Positions 38,015-47,578 of a stretch of 64,000 nt of DNA are shown in pieces. The notes below the pieces were generated by a model. It worked only from the letters and a program-made list of their open reading frames with translations. It ran no database searches and was not told where the DNA came from. The DNA comes from Rathayibacter sp. SD072 (lineage in GTDB: Bacteria > Actinomycetota > Actinomycetes > Actinomycetales > Microbacteriaceae). The number at the start of each line of letters is the position of its first letter. Positions within the stretch are counted from its first letter, which is position 1. Location: the NCBI RefSeq assembly GCF_017355185.1, contig NZ_JADILJ010000008.1, forward strand, positions 49,565 to 113,564, in the 5' to 3' direction. A program made the position numbers and the translations under genes.

Positions 38015-39325
38015 TCACGCGACGCTCGGAGGAAGGGTGTGCGCCGGACGGCCGGCGTCGACGGTCCGCAGAGCCCCCGTGCCGGCGAACGTCGTGAGGA
38101 GGTCGAGTTCGCCGTCGATGACCTTGGCGAGCCGCTTGATCCCTTCGGTGATACGGTCCGGCGTCGGGTAGCAGAAGGAGAGTCGGATGTTGCCGCGTCC
38201 GTCTCCGTTCCCGTAGAAAGCGGTACCGGGTGTGTAAGCCACGAGCTCCTTCACGGCGCGGGGCAGCATGGCCTTCGAGTCGAGCCCCTCGGGAAGCGTC
38301 ACCCAGACGTAGAAGCCGCCGCTCGGATCCGTCCAGGTGAGAGACGGCAGGTGGGTCTCGAGTCCGCGCAGCATCGCTTCCTTGCGCTCCCGGTACACGC
38401 CCCGGAAGATGTCGATCTGACCCTTCCAGTCCGCGGAGTCGAGGTACTTCGAGATGACCAGTTGACTGAACGACGAGGGACTGAGTACCGCGGCCTCGTT
38501 CGCGAGGATCAGACGCTCGCGGATGGCGTGCGGCGCGAGGGCCCAACCGACTCGGAAGCCGGGGGCGAGGGTCTTCGAGAAGGTCCCCAGGTAGACGACG
38601 CCGTCCTCCTCGAGCGACCGCATCGCTTTGGGTGGCGCCCCGTCGAAGTACAGGAGTCCGTACGGGTTGTCCTCGAGGACGAGGATCTCCTCGCTCTTGC
38701 AGATCTCGAGGATCTCGACCCGTCGCTTCCAGCTGAGGGTGACACCCGCGGGATTGTGGAAGGTGGGGATCGTGTACAGGAACTTGATCCGCTTGCCGGA
38801 GGAACGCACGCGAGCGATGTGCTCCCGCAGGGCCGCGGGGATCAGGCCGTGCTCGTCCATGGCGACGTGCTCGATCTCGGCCTGATAGGACCGGAAGATC
38901 ACCATGGCGGTCACATAGCTGGGTCCCTCGGACAGGACGACATCGCCGGGATCGAGGAAGATCTTCGAGAAGAGCTCGAGGGCGTGCTGCGATCCGGTCA
39001 TGACGACCACGTCGTCCGCGCCGGCCGAGATGCCCTCGAGCGCCATGACCTCGAGGATCTGCTCGCGCAGCTTCGGCACCCCCTGGCCCGATCCGTACTG
39101 CAGCGCGACCGGGCCCTGCTCGCGCATGACGGAGTCGATGGCACTGCTGACGAGATCCTGCGGGAGTGCGGCGACGTACGGCATGCCGCCCGCGAGCGAG
39201 ACGACCTCGGGTCGGGATGCCACAGCGAACAGTGCTCGGACCTCGCTGGCGGCGAGGCCGGCTGTGCGCTCCGCGTAGGAGTCGTACCAGGGGTCGAGAG
39301 TGGTTCCGTGGTTGATCACGATCAC
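38015..39325 (-). CDS. PLP-dependent aminotransferase, class I/II (MocR-like catalytic fold)
   Basis: 436 residues, GTG start. The fold-type I aminotransferase pattern is complete: VVMTGSQHALEL, EDNPYG and the PLP lysine in GTFSKTLAPGFRVGW. Best resemblance is to the 2-aminoadipate/aromatic aminotransferase group (LysN/ARO8-like), without any N-terminal DNA-binding domain. The amino donor and acceptor cannot be read from the sequence. It lies 40 bp upstream of ddl on the same strand. Confidence 0.9.
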   Translation of the reverse strand: MIVINHGTTLDPWYDSYAERTAGLAASEVRALFAVASRPEVVSLAGGMPYVAALPQDLVSSAIDSVMREQGPVALQYGSGQGVPKLREQILEVMALEGISAGADDVVVMTGSQHALELFSKIFLDPGDVVLSEGPSYVTAMVIFRSYQAEIEHVAMDEHGLIPAALREHIARVRSSGKRIKFLYTIPTFHNPAGVTLSWKRRVEILEICKSEEILVLEDNPYGLLYFDGAPPKAMRSLEEDGVVYLGTFSKTLAPGFRVGWALAPHAIRERLILANEAAVLSPSSFSQLVISKYLDSADWKGQIDIFRGVYRERKEAMLRGLETHLPSLTWTDPSGGFYVWVTLPEGLDSKAMLPRAVKELVAYTPGTAFYGNGDGRGNIRLSFCYPTPDRITEGIKRLAKVIDGELDLLTTFAGTGALRTVDAGRPAHTLPPSVA

Positions 39326-39447
39326 GTCGCTTCGGTCGTCGGGCGGGGAGTCCGGTGCGGAGGCCGGGGTTGATCCACCCTATCCGGGAGGTCCGACGGC
39401 GGGTCAGGTCACGGCGGCTCCACTCCGGTGCGGGTGGACCGTCCGGT

Positions 39448-39461
39448 GTTTCACGTGAAAC
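39448..39461. promoter_or_regulatory. parS: parS site, most distal
   Basis: Exact GTTTCACGTGAAAC core between the aminotransferase start and the trxA terminator. Confidence 0.9.
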
Positions 39462-39475
39462 GCTCTCGAACGGCA

Positions 39476-39511
39476 CGAAGCCCCCGTCTCCCGGAGGAGA
39501 CGAGGGCTTCG
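39476..39511 (-). terminator. Terminator of trxB-trxA
   Basis: A 16-bp stem with one mismatch and a CGGA loop lies 20 bp past the trxA stop on the minus strand. Confidence 0.78.
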
Positions 39512-39530
39512 GCGATCCGATCGGGAATGA

Positions 39531-39854
39531 TCAGAGGAAGGCGGCGAGGTCGGCCTCGAGGGCCGGCTTCGGCTTGGCGCCGATGACGGTCTTGACGACC
39601 TCACCCTTCTGGTAGACCTTCATCGCGGGGATCGACGTGATCTGGTACTTGGCCGCGGTCTGCGGGTTCTCGTCGACGTTCAGCTTGACGATCTCGATCT
39701 TGTCGCCGTGCTCGGCCGAGATCTGGTCGAGGATCGGCGAGACCATGCGGCAGGGGCCGCACCACTCGGCCCAGAAGTCGACGAGGACGGTCTTCTCGGA
39801 GTCGAGGACGTCGGACTGGAACGAGGCGTCGGTGACGCTCTTCGCGGTGGACAT
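39531..39854 (-). CDS. trxA: Thioredoxin
   Basis: 107 residues with active site WAEWCGPCRM and cis-Pro segment SIPAMKVY, a standard cytoplasmic thioredoxin. It is reduced by the adjacent TrxB, 56 bp upstream in the same operon. The ATG is preceded by GGAGA (AAGGAGAATCCCT). Confidence 0.97.
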   Translation of the reverse strand: MSTAKSVTDASFQSDVLDSEKTVLVDFWAEWCGPCRMVSPILDQISAEHGDKIEIVKLNVDENPQTAAKYQITSIPAMKVYQKGEVVKTVIGAKPKPALEADLAAFL

Positions 39855-39910
39855 AGGGATTCTCCTTCGTGAGCCGGACGAGCCGGTTCCACTCGTGGTG
39901 ATGGGGTGGG

Positions 39911-40903
39911 TCAGCGGGTGACGAGTTCGGCTTCGACCGATGCGTCGACCTGGGGGGTGCCCTCGGTGTGGGCGGTGCCGTCGGCGAGCGCGGCGAGGTA
40001 GTGCTCCGCGTCGAGGGCGGCGACCGTTCCGGAGGCGGCGGCGGTGACGGCCTGACGGTAGGTCGGGTCGATGACGTCGCCCGCGGCGAAGACGCCGGGA
40101 ACGGAGGTCTGCGAGGAGCGGCCGACGACCGAGATGGTGCCGTCGGTCGTCAGGTCGAGCTTCCCGTGGACGATGTGGGTCCGCGGGTCGTTGCCGATCG
40201 CGATGAAGAGCCCGTCGATGTCGAGTCGCGACTCGGTGCCGTCGACCGTGTTGCGCAGCTTCACGCCGTTGACGTGGCTCTCGCCGGCGATGCCGGTCAC
40301 CTCGGAGTTCCAGACGAACTCGATCTTCTCGTTGTCGTGGGCGCGCTTCTGCATGACCTTCGACGCGCGGAGAGTGTCCTTGCGATGGATGACGTAGACC
40401 TTCTCGGCGAACTTGGTGAGGAAGGTCGCCTCCTCCATCGCGGAGTCGCCTCCGCCCACGACCGCGATCGTCTTGCCCTTGAAGAAGAAGCCGTCGCAGG
40501 TGGCGCACCATGAGACACCGTGTCCCGACAGGCGCTCCTCGTCGTGGAGGCCCAGCTTGCGGTAGGCGGAGCCGGTGGCGACGACGACCGTCTTCGCCTG
40601 GATGCTCTCACCCGATCCGAGGTGGACCGTCTTCGTCTCTCCCTCGAGGTCGAGCCCGGCGACGTCGTCGTAGAACGTCGTCGCTCCGAAGCGCTCGGCC
40701 TGAGCCTGCATGGCGGCCATGAGCTCGGGTCCGAGGATGCCCTGGGGGAAGCCGGGGAAGTTCTCGACCTCGGTGGTGTTCATGAGGTCGCCGCCGATCT
40801 CGACCGAGGAGGCGACCACGATCGGCTTCAGGTCGGCGCGGGCCGCGTAGATGGCGGCGGTCCAGCCGGCGGGGCCGGATCCGATGATGACGATGTCCTG
40901 CAC
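39911..40903 (-). CDS. trxB: Thioredoxin reductase
   Basis: 330 residues from GTG 40903 with AGGAG upstream; a longer open frame to 41962 is not supported. FAD motif IIGSGPAGWTAAIYAARA at the N-terminus, redox site CATCDG, NADPH motif VVGGGDSAMEEA, and C-terminal FAD contact GVFAAGDVIDPTYRQA. It transfers electrons from NADPH to thioredoxin. Confidence 0.97.
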   Translation of the reverse strand: MQDIVIIGSGPAGWTAAIYAARADLKPIVVASSVEIGGDLMNTTEVENFPGFPQGILGPELMAAMQAQAERFGATTFYDDVAGLDLEGETKTVHLGSGESIQAKTVVVATGSAYRKLGLHDEERLSGHGVSWCATCDGFFFKGKTIAVVGGGDSAMEEATFLTKFAEKVYVIHRKDTLRASKVMQKRAHDNEKIEFVWNSEVTGIAGESHVNGVKLRNTVDGTESRLDIDGLFIAIGNDPRTHIVHGKLDLTTDGTISVVGRSSQTSVPGVFAAGDVIDPTYRQAVTAAASGTVAALDAEHYLAALADGTAHTEGTPQVDASVEAELVTR

Positions 40904-40988
40904 GGCAACTCCTGAGGTCTGTGCTGAGCGGGGGCTGATCGGGGGACGGCGCCCGAAGTGCTGCGCCGTCGTCTTGCTGGTCTTCGTC

Positions 40989-41010
40989 GTGCACCGCCTG
41001 CGCGGTGCAC
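40989..41010 (-). terminator. Hairpin after the Pr6Pr-family gene
   Basis: A perfect 9-bp stem with a 4-nt loop, about 120 bp past the stop of the membrane protein gene and before trxB. It may end that transcript; a role as trxB leader structure is also possible. Confidence 0.5.
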
Positions 41011-41127
41011 CGTGTTGGTCTCGCCTGCGGAGCCCGGATCCGGTCGCTCGGTCGTTCCCGGCTCCACGGGCTACAACACATCCTAGGCGGGGGCTATTCC
41101 ACCCCCGGGCGGGCACTCGGCCGCCGA

Positions 41128-41901
41128 TCAGGGTCGAGGGAGACCCTTCTTCGCGGATCCACCGATCCGAGCTCTGACCTGGTTTTCCTCTCTCCTCGTC
41201 ACAGCCGGCCCCTGCCGGCGGCTCGGACGACGCGAGATCCACACGGTGAACCAGGCCGAGGCCGCGAAGAGTGACGTCAGGGCGACGACGTAGAACACCA
41301 CCGCGATGCCTCCCCCGGGGAGGATCGGCGGATCCGCCAGGCGGGGGTCGAGGAACGGGTACGGGTACCAGACCTGCTCGTGCTTCATCTGGTCGTAGAC
41401 GAGCGGGGCCCGCAGCACCGTGTAGGCGAACCAGGCGATCGGGACCGCCAGGACACCCGGGATCACTCCCCAGGACAACCGGCGGCGGCCCGGAGCGAAC
41501 AGCCAGTCGAGCACGAGCGCGAGCGGGGCGACGACGTGCATCACCTCGTTCGTCCACTCCTGCGGTGCGCCGGCACCGGTGACCACCGTGCCGCGCAGGA
41601 GCAGGTTGTAGACCACTCCGATGACCACCATGCAGGCGACCACGCCCGCCCGCAGCCACGAGAACCAGCGCGGGTCCGGGAGCCGATCCCGCGCGAGGAG
41701 GACCGCTCCGATCAGGAGCACGACGGCCGCCGCCAGACAGGTCTCGACCGTGATGTAGCTGAAGAAGTTCACGACGAGGGTCGCGCGGTCGCGGAACCGG
41801 GCCTCGACCCAGAAGGAGTAAGAGTCGAGGAAGCTCACGACGGTCGCCGCGAGGATCGCGACGGCGACGAGCAGTCGGACGAGGACGAAGGTGGAGCGCA
41901 T
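41128..41901 (-). CDS. Pr6Pr-family membrane protein
   Basis: 257 residues, ATG with GGAAGG upstream. Six membrane helices with the family pattern EVMHVVAPLALVLDWLFAP and PYPFLDP; this matches Pr6Pr/FAR-17a-like integral membrane proteins. The function is unknown. The C-terminal about 30 residues are basic and cytoplasmic. It sits between trxB and murJ on the same strand with no clear functional link. Confidence 0.82.
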   Translation of the reverse strand: MRSTFVLVRLLVAVAILAATVVSFLDSYSFWVEARFRDRATLVVNFFSYITVETCLAAAVVLLIGAVLLARDRLPDPRWFSWLRAGVVACMVVIGVVYNLLLRGTVVTGAGAPQEWTNEVMHVVAPLALVLDWLFAPGRRRLSWGVIPGVLAVPIAWFAYTVLRAPLVYDQMKHEQVWYPYPFLDPRLADPPILPGGGIAVVFYVVALTSLFAASAWFTVWISRRPSRRQGPAVTRREENQVRARIGGSAKKGLPRP

Positions 41902-42019
41902 CGCGCCTTCCGGATCGGCGGGTGAGGAGGAGCGGCTCTGCCGGACGCCTCCACCCTTGCACGTGGCGCGGCGCCGTGCACCTGCTCGGCGGCGGCCCCG
42001 CGACCCCTCTCCGCTGCGG

Positions 42020-43627
42020 CTAGCGGCCCAGGCGGCGGAGGACGGGAGCGGCCATCAGGCGCAGCTCCGGGTTGCGGACGACCCAGAGGATCCCGAAGTA
42101 GACGACCGCCATCGCGACGCCGGTGAGGATCATCGACAGGAGCGCCTCCAGCACACCGCTCGTCGGGTAGCCGTCGTTCTGCGCGAGGACGAACATGACG
42201 AGCACTCCCGCACCGATCGCAGGGAGCGTCGCGAGGGTGAACTGCGCGAAGCGGAAGACGATCCGGGTGCCGCCCCAGCCGCCGAGCTTGCGGCGGAGGA
42301 GGACGCAGGCGAGCAGCGACTGCACGGCGACTCCGACCGAGATCGAGGACGCGACGAAGATCGTCGTGAACTCCGGCGGGAGCCCGAAGGCGAGGAGGCA
42401 GCCGATGGTGATCACCACCGCCTGCACGAGCGTGTAGAAGAACGGCGTCCGACCGTCGTTGAGGGCGTAGAACGCGCGCTGGACGATCGCGAGCGTGGAG
42501 AAAAGGGGGAGGACGACCACGTGGGCGGTGATGATCTGGGCCATCTGGAAGGTGTCGCCGGGATCCGAGGAGAACATCCTGGCGAACGAGGTGGCGCAGA
42601 CCACGAGGGCGGCGGCGCAGAAGAAGAGCAGCAGGCCGACCACGCGGATCGACGTCGAGACGTCGCGGCGGAAGTCGGTCATCTCGCCGCGCGAGGCGTG
42701 CCCGCTCATCTTGGTGAAGTACGCCGTCGCGATCGACACGGCGACGATGGAGTGCGGCAGCATGAAGACCAGCCAGGCCTTCTGCAGGGCGGTGGCGGAG
42801 GCGTTCTCACCGGAGGCGCCGCTGACCACGTTGTTCTCGAGGAATCCGACGGCGACGGTCAGCAGGAGGGTCGCGAAGGTCCAGCCGGCGATGCGGCCCG
42901 CGCGGCTGAGCCCGACGCCGCGGAAGTGGAAGTCGGGGCGGTAGCGCAGCCCCACCCGCTTCCAGAAGAAGACCAGCAGGATCGCCTGCAGTGCGACTCC
43001 GAGGGTCGCGGAGCCGGCGAGGAGCGTGATCATCGCCGGAGTCCAGTCGGTGGCGAGGAGATCGCCCTCGGTGTCCGATCCGAACAGCTGCTGGAAGGCG
43101 ATCAGGCCGGCGATGGTCACGACGTTGTTGACGACCGGGGTCCAGGTGAACGGACCGAAGGACCCGCGGGCGTTCAGGACCTCGCCGAGGATCGTGTAGA
43201 GCCCGTAGAAGAAGACCTGCGGGAGGCACCAGTAGGCGAACGTGACCGCGAGCCGGGTCTGCTCCGGTCCGAACTGCCCCGCGGCGAGCTGGACGAGCAG
43301 CGGAGCCGCGAGCGTGGCGACGGCGGCCGCGGCGACGAGCACGAGAAGAGCGAGCGTCAGGAGCTTGTCGATGTACTTGCGCCCGCCGTCGGCCTGCAGG
43401 CCCGCCCGCACGATCTGCGGCACCAGGACGGCGTTCAGAGCACCGCCCGCGAGGATCGCGTAGATCGTGTTGGGCAGCCCGTTGGCGACGGTGAACGCAT
43501 CCGATCCCTGACCCGTGAGTCCGATGGTCTGGGTGAAGACCAGCGACATGACGAAGCCGAGGATGCGCGAGACCATCGTGCCGGAGGCGAGGACGGCGCT
43601 CGCGCGTCCGAGGGAGAAGCTAGCCAC
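42020..43627 (-). CDS. murJ: Lipid II flippase MurJ
   Basis: 535 residues from GTG 43627, whose codon region overlaps the preceding stop (GTGGCTAG). About 14 membrane helices; conserved MurJ segments include SRILGFVMSLVFTQTIG, ALNAVLVPQIV and ALNDGRTPFFYTLVQ. MurJ moves lipid-linked peptidoglycan precursor across the membrane. Actinobacterial MurJ often has a large C-terminal kinase-like extension; this copy has none. Confidence 0.94.
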   Translation of the reverse strand: MASFSLGRASAVLASGTMVSRILGFVMSLVFTQTIGLTGQGSDAFTVANGLPNTIYAILAGGALNAVLVPQIVRAGLQADGGRKYIDKLLTLALLVLVAAAAVATLAAPLLVQLAAGQFGPEQTRLAVTFAYWCLPQVFFYGLYTILGEVLNARGSFGPFTWTPVVNNVVTIAGLIAFQQLFGSDTEGDLLATDWTPAMITLLAGSATLGVALQAILLVFFWKRVGLRYRPDFHFRGVGLSRAGRIAGWTFATLLLTVAVGFLENNVVSGASGENASATALQKAWLVFMLPHSIVAVSIATAYFTKMSGHASRGEMTDFRRDVSTSIRVVGLLLFFCAAALVVCATSFARMFSSDPGDTFQMAQIITAHVVVLPLFSTLAIVQRAFYALNDGRTPFFYTLVQAVVITIGCLLAFGLPPEFTTIFVASSISVGVAVQSLLACVLLRRKLGGWGGTRIVFRFAQFTLATLPAIGAGVLVMFVLAQNDGYPTSGVLEALLSMILTGVAMAVVYFGILWVVRNPELRLMAAPVLRRLGR

Positions 43628-45860
43628 GCGGGTCCGTTCGTTCGTCGAGGCCGGGTTGGACGGCGAGGGGGGCGTTGGGGTCCTCGTCGTCCTCCTCCGG
43701 AGCTGCGCCGCCACGGCGGCGGCGGCGGATGTTGCGGAGGATGCCGGCGCCGAAGACCACGACGAGGACGAGACCCAGGACGAGGGTCCCGACGGTCTCC
43801 CAGTCGGCCCTCACGCTCGTCCCGACGCTCGCCGGGGCGCCGATCGGCGTGCCGTCGAGGGCGGTGAGCTGCATCCGGAGCGTCGTCTCGCCACTGCCGA
43901 CCCGGGCCTTCACGGGGATGAGCACCCGGCCCTGGGAGCGGCCGTCGATGGCGGTGGGCTCGACCGAGCTCTCGTCGATGTCGAGCACGGCGTTCGACGT
44001 GGAGGCGCTGATCTCGACCGAGACGGGCCACGGCAGGTCGTTGCGGACGTACACGGGGATGCTCGAGTCGCGGGAGACCTGGAGGAGGGTGCTGGTCGCC
44101 TCGATCGAGACCGAGCCGAGCGTCGTGTCGGCCATGTCGACGCTCCCGGTGACGGCCTCGTCCCAGCCTGCCTCGTCCTCGCGCCAGACGACGGCGAGGA
44201 GGGCGAGCAGGTCGTTGCGGCGCTTCCCGCTCAACAGCTGCGGGTCGGTGAGCACCGCCGAGAAGGCCTCGACGCGGGAGGCGGCGGTGAGGAGGTCGGA
44301 GACCCGCTCGAGACGCTCCTCGGACTCCGGTGCGTCGACGAGGACCACGTCGTCGGTCGCGGGGACGGCGAGGGCGGCGCCGAGCGAGGTGCCCTCGGCC
44401 CAGGGCAGCCGGTCGAGAGCGTCGAGCGTCTGCGCGAGCCGGACGCCGTCGACCGCCGCCCCGCGCTCGAGCGCGAGGACGACGCGGGGAACCTCCCCTT
44501 CGCGCTGGACCTGGGCGAGATCGACGGTGAGCGCTGTCATGTGCGCGCGCCACTCCGCGTCGGTCGTCGCCGTCGCCGCCCCGTCGAGGGCGGTCGAGAG
44601 GGTGCTGTCGCTGACGACGACGTCGTGCCCGTCGACGACCGCGCGCGTGGCGGTCCCCGTCGAGGACGGGAGCTCGAGATTCGCCGACGCCACGACGGTG
44701 CGGTTCATGCCGCTCGTGGCATAGACCCCGAGGTCCTCGGCGCGGACGGTCAGATCGTCGGGCCAGGCGAGGCTGCCGACGGTGGGCGACCAGCGGAAGT
44801 CGAGGAGCGACTCCGCTGTGGGACGCGGCTCGAGCTCCTCGCCGGCGGGCGCCTCGGTCGGCGTCGGCTCGGGGGTGGCTCCCGGAGCGGGTGTGGTCGC
44901 GGGCTCGGCGAAGAGGGCGGCGTCGATGCCGTACTCGAACGAGGTGGGGGTGAGGAGCGTCGACAGGCCCGACTGGGCCTGGGCCGCGACGTCCGCATCG
45001 GCGTAGGCCAGGGGGAACACCTCGTTGGGCGCGGCCTCCAGGCGGTCGAGCCACGAGACGGCCGACTCGGGTGCCGATTCGCCGAGGATCCGGATCGACG
45101 CGAGGATCCGCGGGTCGACCCCGATCGCGACTCCGCGGCCGATGACGGAGTCGAGCTGGCGCGACAGGGTGCCGGTGGACTGCGTGTAGTCCTGGAGCGC
45201 GTCGGCGGGGATGAGGCCGTCGCTGCTGCCGGGCACGGTGAGGGGGACGAGGACGTCGACGCCCGTCTCCTCTCCGGACGGCACGCCGTCGGTCAGCTCG
45301 ACCGCCGTGCGCGCCGTGGCGACCGTGCCGCCCGGACCGATCACGGTGACGGCGACGGCGTGGGTGCCCCGGGCGCTCGGATCGGAGGAGAAGGGGATGC
45401 CCGCCGCGGGCACCGTCAGCGGTACCTGCGCGGAGCTCGACGGCAGCAGGCGGATGTCGGCGCCGTCGCCGACGGGCGAGCCCGCGTCGTCGTCCTCTCC
45501 CCCGAGCCAGTCGGCGAGCTCGGCCCGCGAGTCGAGAGTGTCGGAGTCGATCGTCACCTCGATGCGGGCGCCGTCGATCGTCTCGGTCGTGCCGTTGCGC
45601 ACCGAGACCGACAACTGCAGGTCCTGGCCCAGGAGCAGGACTCCGTCGTCCGCGGCGCCGACGGTGGCGGTCACGATCCCCTCGGCGGGCTCCTCGGCCA
45701 GGGGCGAGGCGGTTGTACCGGGCGTGGGCGTGGTCGCGAGAACCGGCGGCGCGACCCCCACGAGCGCGACGGCGAGAGCCGCCGCACCGACGGCGCGGAG
45801 CAGCTGCGGGACCGCGAGGCGGTCGGAGAGAGTGAGGCCGCGCCGATGCATCGAACTCAC
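43620..45860 (-). CDS. DUF6049 secreted membrane-anchored protein
   Basis: 746 residues. A signal peptide (about 18-42) precedes a large beta-rich exported region. One C-terminal membrane helix (about 696-715), then basic and acidic cytoplasmic tails. Fits the DUF6049 family found directly upstream of murJ in Actinobacteria. The overlap with murJ and the conserved pairing suggest a role in lipid II export or envelope assembly, but no function is known. Its promoter TAGAAT lies at 45879-45884. Confidence 0.88.
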   Translation of the reverse strand: MSSMHRRGLTLSDRLAVPQLLRAVGAAALAVALVGVAPPVLATTPTPGTTASPLAEEPAEGIVTATVGAADDGVLLLGQDLQLSVSVRNGTTETIDGARIEVTIDSDTLDSRAELADWLGGEDDDAGSPVGDGADIRLLPSSSAQVPLTVPAAGIPFSSDPSARGTHAVAVTVIGPGGTVATARTAVELTDGVPSGEETGVDVLVPLTVPGSSDGLIPADALQDYTQSTGTLSRQLDSVIGRGVAIGVDPRILASIRILGESAPESAVSWLDRLEAAPNEVFPLAYADADVAAQAQSGLSTLLTPTSFEYGIDAALFAEPATTPAPGATPEPTPTEAPAGEELEPRPTAESLLDFRWSPTVGSLAWPDDLTVRAEDLGVYATSGMNRTVVASANLELPSSTGTATRAVVDGHDVVVSDSTLSTALDGAATATTDAEWRAHMTALTVDLAQVQREGEVPRVVLALERGAAVDGVRLAQTLDALDRLPWAEGTSLGAALAVPATDDVVLVDAPESEERLERVSDLLTAASRVEAFSAVLTDPQLLSGKRRNDLLALLAVVWREDEAGWDEAVTGSVDMADTTLGSVSIEATSTLLQVSRDSSIPVYVRNDLPWPVSVEISASTSNAVLDIDESSVEPTAIDGRSQGRVLIPVKARVGSGETTLRMQLTALDGTPIGAPASVGTSVRADWETVGTLVLGLVLVVVFGAGILRNIRRRRRGGAAPEEDDEDPNAPLAVQPGLDERTDPRG

Positions 45861-45878
45861 TCGGCCTCCATGCGGCTG

Positions 45879-45884
45879 ATTCTA
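45879..45884 (-). promoter_or_regulatory. -10 box of the DUF6049-murJ operon
   Basis: TAGAAT on the minus strand about 18 bp before the GTG start; GGAGG lies between, so this would be a short-leader transcript. No -35 is evident. Confidence 0.5.
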
Positions 45885-45986
45885 CGTGCAGGCCCGCGGC
45901 GGTCGGCGGCGGGCGCAACGGGACCGGTAACCGGTCAGACCGGTTAGGGCCTCTCCCGGCCCCCTTCTCCGGCCGTGCGCCGCGAC

Positions 45987-45992
45987 TACACT
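45987..45992 (+). promoter_or_regulatory. -10 box of the CCA transferase gene, leaderless arrangement
   Basis: TACACT ends 7 nt before the ATG at 46000, with no ribosome site between. Confidence 0.55.
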
Positions 45993-45999
45993 CGTGCGA

Positions 46000-47424
46000 A
46001 TGCACAGCGTCCAGGCCGCACTCGAGACCCTCCGTGCTCTGGCGGCGACGCCGACCGTGGCGCGACTGGCGGAGGCGTTCGCCGCCCAGGGGCACGAGCT
46101 CGCGCTGGTGGGCGGACCCGTCCGCGACGCGTTCCTGGGGCACGGAGTGCACGACCTCGACTTCACCACCTCCGCGCGCCCCGACGACATCGTGCGCATC
46201 GTCGCTCCCATCGCGGAGGCGCACTGGGACATCGGTCGAGCGTTCGGCACCATCGGCGCGCGGATCGCGGGCGAGACGGTCGAGATCACGACCTATCGCA
46301 GCGACAGCTACGACGGAGTCAGCCGCAAGCCCGAGGTCGAGTTCGGCGACACCCTCGAGGGCGACCTGGTGCGGCGGGACTTCACGGTGAACGCGATGGC
46401 GCTCCGGATCCCGGAGGTCGTCCTCGTCGATCCTTCCGGGGGTGTGGAGGACCTGCTGGCCGGCCGCCTGCGGACGCCTGCCGATGCCGACGTCTCGTTC
46501 GGCGACGATCCGCTCCGCATGATGCGGGGCGCCCGCTTCACGTCGCAGCTCGGGTTCCGCACCACCGAGGAGGTCGAGTGGGCGATGGCCGAGCTCGCGC
46601 CGCGCATCCGGGACGTCTCGGCCGAGCGGGTGCAGGAGGAGCTGCGCAAGCTGCTGTCCACCGCGTCTCCGCGAGCGGGCCTGGAGCTCCTCGTCGACAC
46701 CGGTCTGGCCGGTCATTTCCTCCCGGAACTGCCCGCCCTGCGCCTGGAGCAGGACGAGCACCACCACCACAAAGACGTCTACGTGCACAGCCTGACCGTG
46801 CTGGAGCAGGCGATCTCGCTCGAGCAGTCGCGGAACCCCGGGGCGGCCCCGGACGTCGTGCTGCGCCTCGCCGCGCTGCTGCACGACATCGGCAAGCCCG
46901 CGACGCGCCGCCTCGAAGCCGGCGGTGCCGTGAGCTTCCACCACCACGACCTCGTCGGGTCCAAGCTGGCGATCAAGCGGATGCGCGCGCTCAAGTTCGA
47001 CAAGCAGTCGACGACCGAGGTGGCCCGGCTGATCGAGCTGCACCTGCGGTTCTTCGGCTACACCGACGGAGCCTGGACCGACTCCGCCGTGCGCCGCTAC
47101 GTGACGGACGCCGGGCCCCTGCTCGAGCGGCTGCACATCCTCACGCGGGCCGACGTGACCACGCGCAACAAGCGCAAGGCCGACCGGCTGGCGCACGCGT
47201 ACGACGACCTCGAGACGCGCATCGCCGAGCTCGCCGAGAAGGAGGAGCTCGCGTCCAAGCGGCCCGACCTCGACGGCACCGCGATCATGCGGATCCTCGA
47301 CCTGCCGCCGGGGCCGGAGGTCGGTGCGGCGTACCGCTTCCTGCTCGAGCTGCGGCTCGAGGAGGGACCGCTGGGCGAGGAGCTCGCGACGCAGCGGCTG
47401 AAGGAGTGGTGGGCGGCGCGCTGA
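46000..47424 (+). CDS. CCA tRNA nucleotidyltransferase
   Basis: 474 residues from ATG 46000 (a GTG at 45994 is possible). The nucleotidyltransferase head has LVGGPVRD and DLDFTTSARPDD, with RRDFTVNAMA and the nucleotide-selecting DDPLRMMRGARF segment. A C-terminal HD domain (LLHDIGKP) is present. It adds or repairs the 3' CCA of tRNAs, which agrees with both tRNA genes in the window lacking an encoded CCA. It is divergent from the DUF6049-murJ operon. Confidence 0.95.
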   Translation: MHSVQAALETLRALAATPTVARLAEAFAAQGHELALVGGPVRDAFLGHGVHDLDFTTSARPDDIVRIVAPIAEAHWDIGRAFGTIGARIAGETVEITTYRSDSYDGVSRKPEVEFGDTLEGDLVRRDFTVNAMALRIPEVVLVDPSGGVEDLLAGRLRTPADADVSFGDDPLRMMRGARFTSQLGFRTTEEVEWAMAELAPRIRDVSAERVQEELRKLLSTASPRAGLELLVDTGLAGHFLPELPALRLEQDEHHHHKDVYVHSLTVLEQAISLEQSRNPGAAPDVVLRLAALLHDIGKPATRRLEAGGAVSFHHHDLVGSKLAIKRMRALKFDKQSTTEVARLIELHLRFFGYTDGAWTDSAVRRYVTDAGPLLERLHILTRADVTTRNKRKADRLAHAYDDLETRIAELAEKEELASKRPDLDGTAIMRILDLPPGPEVGAAYRFLLELRLEEGPLGEELATQRLKEWWAAR

Positions 47425-47442
47425 GCCGCATCGCTGAGCCGC

Positions 47443-47467
47443 CGGCCCGGGATGCCCGGTCGGGCCG
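47443..47467 (+). terminator. Hairpin after the CCA transferase gene
   Basis: A 7-bp GC stem (47443-47449 with 47461-47467) starting 18 bp past the stop. Confidence 0.45.
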
Positions 47468-47512
47468 CCGGATCGGGCGCAGATCTCCCGACCGCGGGAA
47501 CGGCCGCGGTGG

Positions 47513-47518
47513 TAGGGT
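47513..47518 (+). promoter_or_regulatory. Candidate -10 of the rpsF operon
   Basis: TAGGGT about 110 bp before rpsF. A near-perfect DnaA box (TTGTCCACG, 47526-47534) lies at the expected transcription start. Confidence 0.45.
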
Positions 47519-47578
47519 GTCCAGGTTGTCCACGACCAGACGCACTCGCGTCCGCGGGAGTGGGCAGATGCTACATAC

